A stretch of 64,000 nucleotides of DNA from JBJMHZ01 sp045807125 (lineage in GTDB: Bacteria > Actinomycetota > Actinomycetes > JAWWOL01). Within the stretch, counting starts at the first letter, position 1; the number at the start of each line of letters is the position of its first letter. Of this stretch, positions 25,659 to 34,099 are shown in pieces. The notes beneath the pieces were generated by a model. The model saw only the letters and a program-made list of their open reading frames with translations, made no database searches and had not been told where the DNA came from. The translations under genes were made by a program, and so were the position numbers. The stretch covers positions 62,001 through 126,000 of the forward strand of contig JBJMHZ010000045.1 in assembly GCA_045807125.1 (NCBI GenBank). Direction: 5' to 3'.

Positions 25659-26693
25659 GTGCCCCAGCTGCCTGCCGTGCCCGCCCGACCGTCCGCCCGT
25701 CGCCGCCGGCCCGTCCGGCGGGCCGCGGTGGTCTCGGCGCTCGCCCTGTGCCCCGTGCTCGCGCTCGCGGGCTGCAGCGGCGGGTCCGGCAATGCCGCGA
25801 GCCCGCCGAGCAGCAGCTCGACCGGGTCCGGCGCGGCCGGGGCGACCGGCCCGCTGCCGACGGCGTCGGGCTCCTACGGCGACAAGCCGACGCTCACCTT
25901 CCCCGGCGCCAAGCCCTCGGGCGCGCTGCAGACCAAGGTGCTCGAGGCGGGCAGCGGTCCGGTGGTGAAGAAGGGCGACCTGCTCGTCGCCGACTACCTG
26001 GGCCAGATCTGGCGCGGCAAGGTGTTCGACAACTCCTACGACCGGCACCAGGCGGCCGCGTTCGAGATCGGGACCGGCAAGGTCATCCCCGGCTGGGACG
26101 AGGGCCTCGTCGGCGTGAAGAGCGGCAGCCGGGTGATGCTCGTGATCCCGCCGGCCAAGGGCTACGGCTCGCAGGGCAACGCGCAGGCCGGCATCAAGGG
26201 CACCGACACGCTCGCGTTCGTCGTCGACGTCGTGCAGTCGTTCGGCAAGGGGGCGGCCGCGGGCACCGCGACCACGTCGCAGCACGCGCGCACCCCGGGC
26301 ATCACGGTGACCGGCCCGGTCGGCAAGCAGCCCAAGGTGACGGTCGCGAAGGGCACCAAGGTGCCGACCAAGCCCACGGCGACGCTGCTCGACAAGGGCA
26401 GCGGCCCGGTGGTGAAGCCCGGGCTGCTGGTCGTCGAGTACGAGGCGGTGACCTGGGACGGCAAGTCCGCCGGCTCCACGTGGCAGGCGGGGGCGCCGGT
26501 CGGCGCCCCGGTCGGCGCGTCGAGCCAGGGGCAGCAGGGCAGCCCGTTCGACTCGCTCGTCGGGATGCCGGTCGGCAGCCGCGCGCTGATCACGCTGCCA
26601 GGGCAGCAGGGCAGCCCGGCCACCTCCAGCGTGGCCGCCGTCGTCGACATCGTCGCCCAGCCGCCCACCGCCAAGGAAGCCGCGAAGAAGTGA
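25659..26693 (+). CDS. Lipoprotein with two FKBP-type peptidyl-prolyl isomerase domains
   Basis: A 344-residue secreted lipoprotein. After an Arg-rich start and hydrophobic segment comes the lipobox LALAGC, then a Ser/Gly-rich linker. Domain 1 (about residues 85-200) is a complete FKBP with GDLLVADYLGQIWRGKVFDNSY, GKVIPGWDEGLVGVKSGSRVMLVIPP and GYGSQG. Domain 2 (about 225-335) keeps the frame (VVKPGLLVVEYEAVTWDGK, VGMPVGSRALITLP) but lacks several active-site aromatic residues, so it is probably structural or inactive. GAGG precedes GTG 25659 by six bases. A likely -10 TAGGGT lies near 25579. It should help fold exported proteins. Confidence 0.88.
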   Translation: MPQLPAVPARPSARRRRPVRRAAVVSALALCPVLALAGCSGGSGNAASPPSSSSTGSGAAGATGPLPTASGSYGDKPTLTFPGAKPSGALQTKVLEAGSGPVVKKGDLLVADYLGQIWRGKVFDNSYDRHQAAAFEIGTGKVIPGWDEGLVGVKSGSRVMLVIPPAKGYGSQGNAQAGIKGTDTLAFVVDVVQSFGKGAAAGTATTSQHARTPGITVTGPVGKQPKVTVAKGTKVPTKPTATLLDKGSGPVVKPGLLVVEYEAVTWDGKSAGSTWQAGAPVGAPVGASSQGQQGSPFDSLVGMPVGSRALITLPGQQGSPATSSVAAVVDIVAQPPTAKEAAKK

Positions 26694-26719
26694 CCGAGGG
26701 CGCGGTCAGCGCCGCTCGG
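26694..26719. terminator. Convergent hairpin terminator
   Basis: CCGAGGGCGC at 26694-26703 pairs with GCGCCGCTCGG at 26709-26719 with one bulged base and a five-base loop. It lies between two convergent genes and overlaps the last codons of the DUF3566 gene, so it can serve both. Confidence 0.5.
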
Positions 26720-27122
26720 TGAGGGTGAGCTCGGGGCCGCCCACGAGGCTCCCGACGAGGTTGTAGACGTAGGCCGTGACGGTCGCGGCCGCCACGGCGA
26801 CCACGGCGAGGGAGACGCTGACCACGGCCGTCCAGGTCACGACGGCGCCCAGCGGCACGACGGCGCCCGTCCGCGTTGCCCCGACGTCCTGGCTGAGCCC
26901 GCCCACCGCGTCGAGGACGCCCATCACGTCGAGCAGCGCGTAGAGGGCCGTCACGATGACGAGCGCGGCGACGACGAAGCCGAGGGCGGCGACGAGCGCC
27001 ACCCGCAGCACCGACAGTGGCTCGACCCGCCGCAGCAGCAGCCGTGCGCTGCGGGCGCCGCGCTGTCGCGGCACCTCGCGGTGCGGCCCCGGCCGAGCGG
27101 CCGGTGATCCCCCTGCTCGCAT
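26706..27122 (-). CDS. DUF3566 transmembrane protein
   Basis: A 138-residue membrane protein matching DUF3566, an actinobacterial family often found beside gyrA. The diagnostic LLRRVEPLSVLRVALVAALGF leads the first membrane helix, and a second helix is VTWTAVVSVSLAVVAVAAATVTAYVYNLVG. The end VGGPELTLTERR is also typical. The short basic N-terminus faces the cytoplasm by the positive-inside rule. ATG 27122 has only a weak ribosome-binding site; longer in-frame readings exist. Function is unknown. Confidence 0.75.
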   Translation of the reverse strand: MRAGGSPAARPGPHREVPRQRGARSARLLLRRVEPLSVLRVALVAALGFVVAALVIVTALYALLDVMGVLDAVGGLSQDVGATRTGAVVPLGAVVTWTAVVSVSLAVVAVAAATVTAYVYNLVGSLVGGPELTLTERR

Positions 27123-27249
27123 GGTCCCGTCGTATCCGAAGGCCTGCCGGCCGGCCTGCGTCACCCTCACCCCTGCGTCGGCTTCTCCCGCAGGCGTCAT
27201 CGCCGTCCCGCTGCACCGGAAACGTCGATCGCCGTGATCGTCGCGGTGC

Positions 27250-28122
27250 TCAGCGGGGGGCAAGCACCCGCAGCGCCTGCCGGCGGACGGTGAGCGTGGC
27301 CGGCAGCGGGCAGAGCGGCTCGCCGTCGGCGTGGACGGTGAACGGCCGGTCGGCCGCCACGTGCACCTCGCCGCCGCGCCGCTCGTGCACGGTTCGCTCG
27401 TCGACGTGGCCGCCCCACAGCACCTTCGGCGCGGCCATGAGGAAGCGCGCCTTCGCGATGTGGTGGGTCATGATGACGTCGAACCGGCCGTCGGCGAGAT
27501 CCGCGCGGGGGGCGCAGCGCATGCCGCCGCCGTACCACTGCGAGTTGGCGACCGACACCATGTAGCCGGTGTAGTCGTACGCCGTGCCGTCGATCGTCAC
27601 GTGGAACGCGGCCGGCTCCCAGGTGGCCAGCACCCGCAGCAGGGCGTACGGGTAGACGAGCCGGCCGCGCACGATCGCCGCCTCGTTCGCGAGCCGGCTG
27701 ACGTCGCCGTCGAAGCCGACGCTCGCGATGCCGACGAACGCGCGGCCGCCGGCATCGCCGAGGTCGACGCGGCGCTCGCGCCACCCCGGGAGCGCGCGCG
27801 CCGCGGCCCTCGGGTCGCGGGGCACGCCGAGCCCGCGCGCGAAGTCGTTGCCGCGGCCGCCGGGCAGCACCGCGAGCCGGCCGTCGTGCGCGGCCACCGC
27901 GCCGGCGAGCGCTCCCACGAGCCCGTCGCCGCCGAGCGCGGCGACGACGGCACCGGAGCCGGCCGCGGCGGCCGCGGCGTCGACCGCGTGCCCGAGGCTG
28001 GCGCTGCGCACGACGGTGAGGTCGGCACCGCCGGCCCGCAGCGCGTCGATGACGCCGGGCAGCGCGGCCAGCGCGCGGCCGCCGCCGGCGGCGGGGTTCA
28101 CCACCACGGTGACGGCGGTCAC
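27250..28122 (-). CDS. Diacylglycerol/lipid kinase family protein
   Basis: A 290-residue member of the DAGK catalytic-domain family, which phosphorylates diacylglycerol or related lipids with ATP. VVVNPAAGGGRA starts the fold, ALGGDGLVGALAGAV is the nucleotide-binding GGDG loop, and LPGGRGNDFARGLGVP is the second signature. The C-terminal domain includes ASVGFDGDVSRLAN and YGGGMRCAPRADLADGRFDV. GTG 28122 follows GGAAGGAG by eight bases, an unusually good site that decides the start. YegS-, DgkB- and sphingosine-kinase-like members share this pattern, so the lipid substrate is open. Confidence 0.87.
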   Translation of the reverse strand: MTAVTVVVNPAAGGGRALAALPGVIDALRAGGADLTVVRSASLGHAVDAAAAAAGSGAVVAALGGDGLVGALAGAVAAHDGRLAVLPGGRGNDFARGLGVPRDPRAAARALPGWRERRVDLGDAGGRAFVGIASVGFDGDVSRLANEAAIVRGRLVYPYALLRVLATWEPAAFHVTIDGTAYDYTGYMVSVANSQWYGGGMRCAPRADLADGRFDVIMTHHIAKARFLMAAPKVLWGGHVDERTVHERRGGEVHVAADRPFTVHADGEPLCPLPATLTVRRQALRVLAPR

Positions 28123-28262
28123 GGCGGTCGCTCCTTCCAGCCGGCGGTCGGCAGGGGTCGGCAGGCGGCGGGCAGGCAGTCGGGCTGGCCGTCGCCGGCG
28201 GCTCCACAGTGCCGTGCCGGAGGGGCGGCGCTCCGCGCGGCGCGCCGGGCGGCCGCGACCGG

Positions 28263-29447
28263 TCAGCCGGAGCAGCTCCTGGTGAGCCCGAGCGGCAGCA
28301 CGCTGCCGGCGCTGATGACCCATGCGGCGCCGGCCCGCGACACGACCGGGCCCTGGATGCCGTCCCACTCGCCGAGCAGGGCGCCGGTGCCCGGGTCGAC
28401 GCACCAGAGGGTGTCGGTCCCGCCGTCGCGCACCCACACCACGCGCTGCCCCGGCCACACCACCGCGCCTGCCGACAGCCACCTCGTCGCCGGCCCGGGC
28501 GCAGCGAGCCGGGACCGGGCGAGGTCGACATGGCGCAGCAGCGGTCCCTGGCGGAAGTCGCCGACCCACGCGTCGTTGCCGACGACGGCGATCGACGGCT
28601 TGCCGAGCGGCAGCGCGCGAGCGTCCAGCACCCGCAGCGTGCGCGGGTCGACGGCGAGGAGCGCCGAATCGGTCGCGACCAGCAAGCGGTGGCGGCGCGC
28701 GTCCACCGCGACGTCGAAGGGCACGCCGTGCGCAGCGCTCAGGCGGCGGGCCGGGCCGTCGACGCCCACCGCCCACAGCCGCTCCGCGGCGACCCACAGC
28801 CGGCCCCCGGACGCGACCGCGTCGTCGGGGTAGCCGGGCAACCGGGCAGCGGCCACCTGCTTCAGCGAGCGGGCGTCGTACCCGCGCACCACCGTGATGG
28901 TGTCGCTGCCATCGTGCGTCGTGGACCACGTCCACACCAGCTTCGCGCCGTCGTCAACGGCGATGCCGGCCGGCTCCGGCGGCATCGGGACCTCGTTGAC
29001 CTGCTCGCCCCCGACGATGCGGATGAGCCGCGGCGGGCCGACCTGGGCGGCGTAGAGCCCCTGCCGGCCGAGGCCGATCGCGGCCGGCAGGCCGGGGATG
29101 GCCGTGAGCGGGGGGCCGAGATCGCCCAGCGGGGCGATGCCGGTCGGGGGCGGCGCCGGCACGGTGGGCGCGGTCGGCGCCGTCGGTGCCGTCTGGCCGG
29201 GGGCCGGTTGGACGTCGGTGCGCGCGTCCTTCGCGGCGGTGAGGCGGGCCAGCCCGAGCAGCACCACGAGCGCGGCGACGATGACCGACCAGCCGGAGAT
29301 GGAGCGCCGGCGTCCGGGCTGCGGGCCGCCGCCGATGACGTCGACCGCCCGGTTGCCGTCCGCGTCCGGCCCGGCCGGCGCGCGCCCCTGCCCCATGACC
29401 GCACTCTCGTCGCCGGGCTCCGCGGTGTCCACGGAGGGTCGCTCCAT
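28263..29447 (-). CDS. Membrane-anchored beta-propeller-like protein, unknown function
   Basis: A protein of up to 394 residues that I cannot assign. A cytoplasmic N-terminus of about 50 residues is followed by one membrane helix (SGWSVIVAALVVLLGLARL), a Thr-Ala-Pro linker (APTAPTAPTVPAPPP), then an extracellular domain of repeated strands such as GIAVDDGAKLVWTWSTTHDGS and FDVAVDARRHRLLVATDSALLAVDP, like a beta-propeller. ATG 29447 has no ribosome-binding site and is only 11 bases from the divergent malic enzyme start; ATG 29396 is an alternative. Confidence 0.65.
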   Translation of the reverse strand: MERPSVDTAEPGDESAVMGQGRAPAGPDADGNRAVDVIGGGPQPGRRRSISGWSVIVAALVVLLGLARLTAAKDARTDVQPAPGQTAPTAPTAPTVPAPPPTGIAPLGDLGPPLTAIPGLPAAIGLGRQGLYAAQVGPPRLIRIVGGEQVNEVPMPPEPAGIAVDDGAKLVWTWSTTHDGSDTITVVRGYDARSLKQVAAARLPGYPDDAVASGGRLWVAAERLWAVGVDGPARRLSAAHGVPFDVAVDARRHRLLVATDSALLAVDPRTLRVLDARALPLGKPSIAVVGNDAWVGDFRQGPLLRHVDLARSRLAAPGPATRWLSAGAVVWPGQRVVWVRDGGTDTLWCVDPGTGALLGEWDGIQGPVVSRAGAAWVISAGSVLPLGLTRSCSG

Positions 29448-29458
29448 ACTCGGGAGGC

Positions 29459-30838
29459 ATGAGCCAGAGCTCCGTCGCGCCCGGCGCCTCCTACTCGGTC
29501 ACCCTGCGGCTGGAGGCGCCGGCCTCGCCGCAGCTGCTGCCGACGATCGCGCAGTCGGTGAGCGCCGACGGTGGGGTGGTCGTCGGCATGGACCTCGTCG
29601 ACGTGACGACGGCCGGCGCCATCGTCGACGTGACGATGCAGGCGTACGACCAGGCGCACGTCGACCGGATCGCGCGCCGGCTCGCCTCTGACGGCCTGCG
29701 GGTGCGGCGAAGCTCCGACCGCACCTTCCTCTACCACCTCGGCGGCAAGATCGAGGTCGTCCCGCGGCGCACGGTGCGCACGCGGGACGACCTGTCGATG
29801 GCCTACACCCCTGGCGTCGGACGGATCGCGCTCGCGATCGCCGAGGAGCCCGACAGCGCGTGGCGCCTGTCGGCCAAGGGCAGCTCGGTCGCGATCGTCA
29901 CCGACGGGAGCGCCGTCCTCGGCCTGGGCGACCTCGGCCCGCTGGCGGCGCTGCCGGTGATGGAGGGCAAGGCGGTCATCTTCAAGCAGTTCGGGCGGGT
30001 CAACGCCTACCCGCTCTGCCTCGACGTCGGCTCGCCCGACGAGATCGTCCAGGCGACGCTCGCGGTGGCGCCCGGCTTCGGTGGCATCAACCTGGAGGAC
30101 ATCGCGGCGCCGGCCTGCTTCGTGGTCGAGGCGGCGCTGCAGGAGCAGCTGGACATCCCGGTCTTCCACGACGACCAGCACGGGACGGCCACCGTCGTCC
30201 TTGCCGGCCTGCTCAACGCGTGCCGCCTCACCGGGCGGCAGCTGGCGGACGTGCGCGCGGTCGTCGTCGGGGCAGGCGCGGCAGGCACCGCCGTCGTCCG
30301 GGCGATGCTCGACTCCGGCATCCGCGACATCGTGGCCGTCGACCGCGAGGGGCCCCTGCGGGACGAGCCGCCGTTCGAGCCGCACCACCGCCGGCTCGCC
30401 GCTTGCACCAACCCGCGTGGCGTGACGAGCCTCGAGGCGGCCCTCGTCGGTGCCGACGTGCTCATCGGCGCGGCCCGCCGGGGGTCGGTCGACCCTGCGC
30501 TGCTCGCCACGATGGCGCCGCGGCCGATCGTCTTCGCGCTCGCCAACCCGGTGCCGGAGGTCTTCGCCGAGGAGTTGCCGGAGGGCGCCGTCTTCGCGAC
30601 CGGCCGCAGCGACTTCCCCAACCAGGTGAACAACTCGCTGTGCTTCCCCGGCTTCTTCCGGGGCGCGCTCGACGCCCGCGCCCGCAAGGTGACGGCGGCG
30701 ATGAAGCTCGCCGCGACGAGGGCCATCGCCGACTCGGTCACCGACGAGCAGCTCGCCGTCGGCGTGATCATCCCGTCCATGTTCGCCAGCGGCGTGCACG
30801 ACCGGGTGGCGGCCGCCGTCGCCCTGGCCGCTCGCTGA
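29459..30838 (+). CDS. NAD-dependent malic enzyme with N-terminal ACT domain
   Basis: A 459-residue malic enzyme that decarboxylates malate to pyruvate. Residues 1-80 look like an ACT regulatory domain (YSVTLRLEAPASPQLLPTIA). The catalytic part has MAYTPGVGRIALAI, LPVMEGKAVIFKQFG, the metal-binding ED in GINLEDIAAPACF, and PVFHDDQHGTATV. The NAD domain has VVVGAGAAGTAVVRAML. GGGAGG is only one base from ATG 29459, so leaderless or alternative initiation is possible. The ACT fusion is a known actinobacterial and Bacillus form, suggesting amino-acid control. Confidence 0.9.
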   Translation: MSQSSVAPGASYSVTLRLEAPASPQLLPTIAQSVSADGGVVVGMDLVDVTTAGAIVDVTMQAYDQAHVDRIARRLASDGLRVRRSSDRTFLYHLGGKIEVVPRRTVRTRDDLSMAYTPGVGRIALAIAEEPDSAWRLSAKGSSVAIVTDGSAVLGLGDLGPLAALPVMEGKAVIFKQFGRVNAYPLCLDVGSPDEIVQATLAVAPGFGGINLEDIAAPACFVVEAALQEQLDIPVFHDDQHGTATVVLAGLLNACRLTGRQLADVRAVVVGAGAAGTAVVRAMLDSGIRDIVAVDREGPLRDEPPFEPHHRRLAACTNPRGVTSLEAALVGADVLIGAARRGSVDPALLATMAPRPIVFALANPVPEVFAEELPEGAVFATGRSDFPNQVNNSLCFPGFFRGALDARARKVTAAMKLAATRAIADSVTDEQLAVGVIIPSMFASGVHDRVAAAVALAAR

Positions 30839-30877
30839 CCGGGAATCCGGCTCGGCGCGATCGCGTTGGCGGCCGGT

Positions 30878-31594
30878 GTGCTGGTAGAGATCTGGTCCGA
30901 CGTCGTCTGCCCCTGGTGCTACGTCGGCAAGCGCCGCTTCGAGGCCGCGCTCGCCCGCTTCCCCCACCGCGACGAGGTCGAGGTCGTCTGGCGCGCCTTC
31001 GAGCTCGACCCGCGCGCGCCGGCCGAGCTGACCGGCGACTACGCCGGCCGGCTGGCCCGCAAGTACGGCGTCTCGCCCGACCGGGCGGCGGCGATGGTCG
31101 ACGGCATGACAGAGGCGGCCGCCCGCGACGGGCTCCGCTTCCGCTTCGACATCGCCCGCCCCGGCAACACGCTCGACGCGCACCGCGTCATCCACCTCGC
31201 GCTGGAGCGCGGCGTGCAGGACGCGGTCAAGGAGCGGCTGCTCCTGGGCTACTTCACCGAGGGCGAGCCGATCGGCGACCGGCCGACGCTGGCCCGGCTC
31301 GCCGCCGAGGCCGGTCTCGACGCCGACGAGGTGCGCACGGTCCTCGACGGCGGCGCCTACGCGGACGAGGTGCGCGCGGACGAGGCCAGGGCAGCGGCGC
31401 ACGGCATCACCGCGGTCCCGTTCTTCGTCATCGACGAGGCGCTCGGGGTCTCCGGCGCCCAGCCGGCCGACCTGCTGCTCTCGGCCCTGGAGCAGGGCTG
31501 GGCGCGGGCGAGACCGATCCGCCTCGTCGCCGGTGACGCCGCCGCCGATGGCGCCAGCGGCAGCGCCTGCGATGGCGACGCCTGCGCCGTCTGA
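30878..31594 (+). CDS. DsbA-family (FrnE-like) oxidoreductase
   Basis: A 238-residue cytosolic DsbA-fold protein. The active site CPWC is Cys11-Cys14 (VCPWCYVGKRRFE). GNTLDAHRVIHLALERG and the cis-proline region ITAVPFFVIDEALGVSGAQ are typical of the FrnE / 2-hydroxychromene-2-carboxylate isomerase-like group. No signal peptide is seen, so it acts inside the cell, perhaps in redox or polyketide-like chemistry. GTG 30878 is chosen because the motif then starts as in the family; TTG 30866 would add four residues. It follows malic enzyme by 39 bases. Confidence 0.85.
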   Translation: MLVEIWSDVVCPWCYVGKRRFEAALARFPHRDEVEVVWRAFELDPRAPAELTGDYAGRLARKYGVSPDRAAAMVDGMTEAAARDGLRFRFDIARPGNTLDAHRVIHLALERGVQDAVKERLLLGYFTEGEPIGDRPTLARLAAEAGLDADEVRTVLDGGAYADEVRADEARAAAHGITAVPFFVIDEALGVSGAQPADLLLSALEQGWARARPIRLVAGDAAADGASGSACDGDACAV

Positions 31595-31711
31595 GCGAAT
31601 GCGCCGCCGAGCTGGCGATCATGACCTCCTGGCCGGCCGCGCTGCTCTATCGTTCGCAGAGACGCCCTGCCGTCGCATGCGCGACGCCCGTCTCGATCCC
31701 GAGGTCTCCCC

Positions 31712-32170
31712 GTGCCGATCCGCCGTCCGCTCGCGGCCGCTCTCGTGACCGCCGCCGCTGCCCTGATCCCGCTCGCCGCTCCCACCACGCCGGCCCTCGC
31801 CGCGTCGCCCGTCACGCTCGGGCGCATCTACTACGACTCGCCCGGCACGGACACGGGCAGCAGCACCAGCCTGAACGCCGAGTGGTTCACCGTCCGCAAC
31901 ACCGGCACGCGCACGGTCAACCTCGCCGGGTGGACGGTCCGCGACGCCAGTGGTCACGTCTTCCGGTTCGGCACCTTCTACCTCAGGGCCGGTTACCGCG
32001 TGCGCGTGCACACCGGCGAGGGCACCGGCACGTCGGCCAACCGCTACTGGAACCGCGCCTGGTACGTCTGGAACAACACCGGCGACAAGGCCACGATGCG
32101 CAACGCCGGCGGGACGTACGTCGACTCCTGCGCGTGGTCCTCGAAGGGCGCCGGCTACATCGACTGCTGA
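31712..32170 (+). CDS. Secreted lamin-tail domain protein
   Basis: A 152-residue exported protein. A signal peptide (basic MPIRRPL, a hydrophobic run, cleavage near TPALAAS) is followed by a lamin-tail domain. Marks of the domain are LNAEWFTVRNTGTRTVNLAGWTVRDASGHVFRF, YRVRVHTGEGTGTS and WNNTGDKATMRNAGGTYVDSC. The Ig-like domain occurs in many extracellular bacterial proteins and is thought to bind cell-surface or DNA partners; its role here is unknown. A -10-like TATCGT lies near 31648, about 60 bases before GTG 31712. Confidence 0.82.
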   Translation: MPIRRPLAAALVTAAAALIPLAAPTTPALAASPVTLGRIYYDSPGTDTGSSTSLNAEWFTVRNTGTRTVNLAGWTVRDASGHVFRFGTFYLRAGYRVRVHTGEGTGTSANRYWNRAWYVWNNTGDKATMRNAGGTYVDSCAWSSKGAGYIDC

Positions 32171-32194
32171 CTGACCGCTGGGCCCGGCCCCGGT

Positions 32195-32230
32195 TACGCT
32201 GCTGGTGTGAGAGGCGCCGACGCGGCATGA
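32195..32230 (+). promoter_or_regulatory. Leaderless promoter and seven-codon leader ORF of the phosphodiesterase gene
   Basis: TACGCT at 32195-32200 is a -10 box; a transcript would begin at or beside GTG 32207. GTG 32207 opens a seven-codon frame (MRGADAA) whose TGA at 32228-32230 overlaps ATG 32227 of the next gene. The short ORF could couple ribosomes to the main start. Confidence 0.4.
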
Positions 32231-32946
32231 CCAGGCCGCTCGTCATCGCCCACCGCAGCTGCCCGCTGGACGCACCGCAGCCACAGGTCGAGAACAGCGC
32301 GGCCGGCATCCGCGCGGCGGTGGCGCTCGGCGCGGACGCCGTCGAGATCGACGTGCGGCGCTCCCGCGGCGACGGCCTCGTCACGATCCACGACCCGCTG
32401 GGCTGGCGGCTGCTGCGCTACCCGGGCTTCGTCCGGTGGGCGCCGGAGCGGTGGCTCACCGCGCGCCGGCTGCGCGGCAGCTCCGAGCTGCTCCCTGCGC
32501 TGACGACGGCTATCGCGGCGGTGCCGCCCGGCGTGCGGATCGCGGTCGACCTCAAGGTGCCGAGCGCGCTCGTCCCGGCCGTCGCGGTGCTGCGATCGGC
32601 CGGGCGGCTCGGCGACGCGATGCTGTGGTGCCGGCGGCCGGCAACGGTGCTGGCGATGGCGCAGGTCGCGCCCGGGGTGCCGACCGCGCTGCTGCGCAAC
32701 ACGTCCGACCGCGCGGCCACGACCCGCTACCTCGACGAGGCCGTGGCGGTGGGGGCGACGGCCGTCAGCCTGCACGAGCGCGCCGTCGATGCGGACGTGG
32801 TCGCCGCTGCGCACGGGCGCGGCCTGGTCGCGTACGCCTGGGCACTGTCGCCGCGGTCACACGCCCCGCTGCTCGACGCGGGCGTCGACGGCATCACCAC
32901 CGACTGGCCGGGGCTCCTCGCCCGCGAGCTGTCCGGCCTCGGCTGA
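32227..32946 (+). CDS. Glycerophosphodiester phosphodiesterase family protein
   Basis: A 239-residue TIM-barrel enzyme that hydrolyses glycerophosphodiesters to glycerol-3-phosphate and alcohol. The active-site residues are visible: AHRS near residue 9, the metal-binding EIDVRRS, and IHDP. The C-terminal GVDGITTDWPGLL closes the barrel. ATG 32227 overlaps a seven-codon leader frame and has no ordinary ribosome-binding site. Its last 90 bases overlap the 3' end of the convergent membrane-protein gene. No signal peptide is present, so it is probably cytoplasmic. Confidence 0.87.
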   Translation: MTRPLVIAHRSCPLDAPQPQVENSAAGIRAAVALGADAVEIDVRRSRGDGLVTIHDPLGWRLLRYPGFVRWAPERWLTARRLRGSSELLPALTTAIAAVPPGVRIAVDLKVPSALVPAVAVLRSAGRLGDAMLWCRRPATVLAMAQVAPGVPTALLRNTSDRAATTRYLDEAVAVGATAVSLHERAVDADVVAAAHGRGLVAYAWALSPRSHAPLLDAGVDGITTDWPGLLARELSGLG

Positions 32947-33804
32947 TGCGCCGGCCCGCCACCAGCGGCGCACGAGGAGGACCCACCCGAGGTAGAGGGT
33001 GACCGCCAGCCCGGCCACGCCGATCGCCGTGTGGACGAGGAAGTCCGCGATGCCGTGATGCTCAGGCGTCGCCTTCGCGACCCACGACGGGCCGCCCCAC
33101 GTCCAGTCCAGTCGCTCGATCCCCCTGCGGGGGTTGAGCAGCCGGGCCCAGATGAACCAGGCGAAGATGCGGCAGCCACCGTAGAAGAAGTACGCGCGGT
33201 AGAGCGCGAGCATTGCTCGCTGCGACAGGTTGAACCGGCGGCGCAGCCAGCCCCACGCCGGGTCGGCCGGGACGACGGTCGAGAAGAAGTAGCTCCGGCT
33301 GAACACCCGCCACCCGCTGACGGCCAGGCACAGCCAGAGGAAGTCCCAGACGCCGCCGAGGCTCGAGTAGTAGGCGGCGGCGTCGCCGTAGCGTCCCTCC
33401 TGCGCGGCGTAGGCCCACATGCCGATCGTGTAGTGCTGCGTCGTGAAGGGGAACAGCACCATCGTCCCGACGCTGTCGAACACGTCGGTCAGCACGTGCG
33501 CCCAGTCGCCGAGCAGCAGCCCGAGGAACCACGCCCGGCTGCCGGTGCGCCACAGGACGATCGTCGCGACGACCGCACCGAAGATCAGGGTGTGGGTGAA
33601 GCCGACGCCCGGCCAGCCGCGGTGGTACTCCCACGGGTTGCGCTGCGCGGCGAACCCGAACGAGCCGATGTGGAAGCCGTAGACCGGCAGCTTCGTCATG
33701 AGGTCGGGCAGCAGGCAGCCGAGCAGGATCGCGAGGTAGCTGACCTTGATCTTGGCGTGCTTCTGGATGAAGTAGCTCTCGAGCTCGTGGGCCGCCCAGC
33801 TCAT
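32857..33804 (-). CDS. Multi-pass membrane protein, metal-dependent hydrolase-like
   Basis: A 315-residue membrane protein. It starts MSWAAHELESYFIQKHAKIK, then has GCLLPDLMTKLP, GVGFTHTLIFGAVVATI and LLGDWAHVLTDVFDSVGT. The regularly placed His and Asp residues in membrane segments (HELE, PD, TH, DWAHVLTD) resemble the YdjM/DUF457 membrane-bound metal-dependent hydrolase group. The C-terminal part is hydrophilic. ATG 33804 overlaps the stop of the small membrane gene by four bases. The 90-base overlap with the phosphodiesterase gene is long for a convergent pair, so the true C-terminus needs confirmation. Function is unknown. Confidence 0.75.
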   Translation of the reverse strand: MSWAAHELESYFIQKHAKIKVSYLAILLGCLLPDLMTKLPVYGFHIGSFGFAAQRNPWEYHRGWPGVGFTHTLIFGAVVATIVLWRTGSRAWFLGLLLGDWAHVLTDVFDSVGTMVLFPFTTQHYTIGMWAYAAQEGRYGDAAAYYSSLGGVWDFLWLCLAVSGWRVFSRSYFFSTVVPADPAWGWLRRRFNLSQRAMLALYRAYFFYGGCRIFAWFIWARLLNPRRGIERLDWTWGGPSWVAKATPEHHGIADFLVHTAIGVAGLAVTLYLGWVLLVRRWWRAGASAEAGQLAGEEPRPVGGDAVDARVEQRGV

Positions 33805-33989
33805 CGCGGTCGCCGCCGGCGCAGCAGGCGCTCGACCGCGGGCGTGCCGAGCGCGACGACGGCCACGACGAAGGCCGGGCCCGAGATCCAGTTGAGGATC
33901 GGAGTGCGCAGCCAGGCACCGAGCCCGATGAGACCGGCAGCGGCGACGGCGTACATCACCAGCTCGATGCGGTCGCCCGGCCCCGTCAT
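33801..33989 (-). CDS. Small membrane protein, unknown function
   Basis: A 62-residue protein with two likely membrane segments (IELVMYAVAAAGLIGLGAWL and WISGPAFVVAVVALGTPAV) and a very basic end (LLRRRRPR). GAGGGAG precedes ATG 33989 by five bases. Its stop overlaps the ATG of the larger membrane protein (ATGA), so the two are translated together and probably act together. Confidence 0.7.
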   Translation of the reverse strand: MTGPGDRIELVMYAVAAAGLIGLGAWLRTPILNWISGPAFVVAVVALGTPAVERLLRRRRPR

Positions 33990-34099
33990 GCGCGCTCCCT
34001 CGTGCCGTGCCTCGCCCGTCGCTGCCCCGCACGACAAGGCGCCGTCACCCTACCTCCGACGCGGCGCCGGGACCGGCGGCGCGCGCGGCGGCGACCCGG

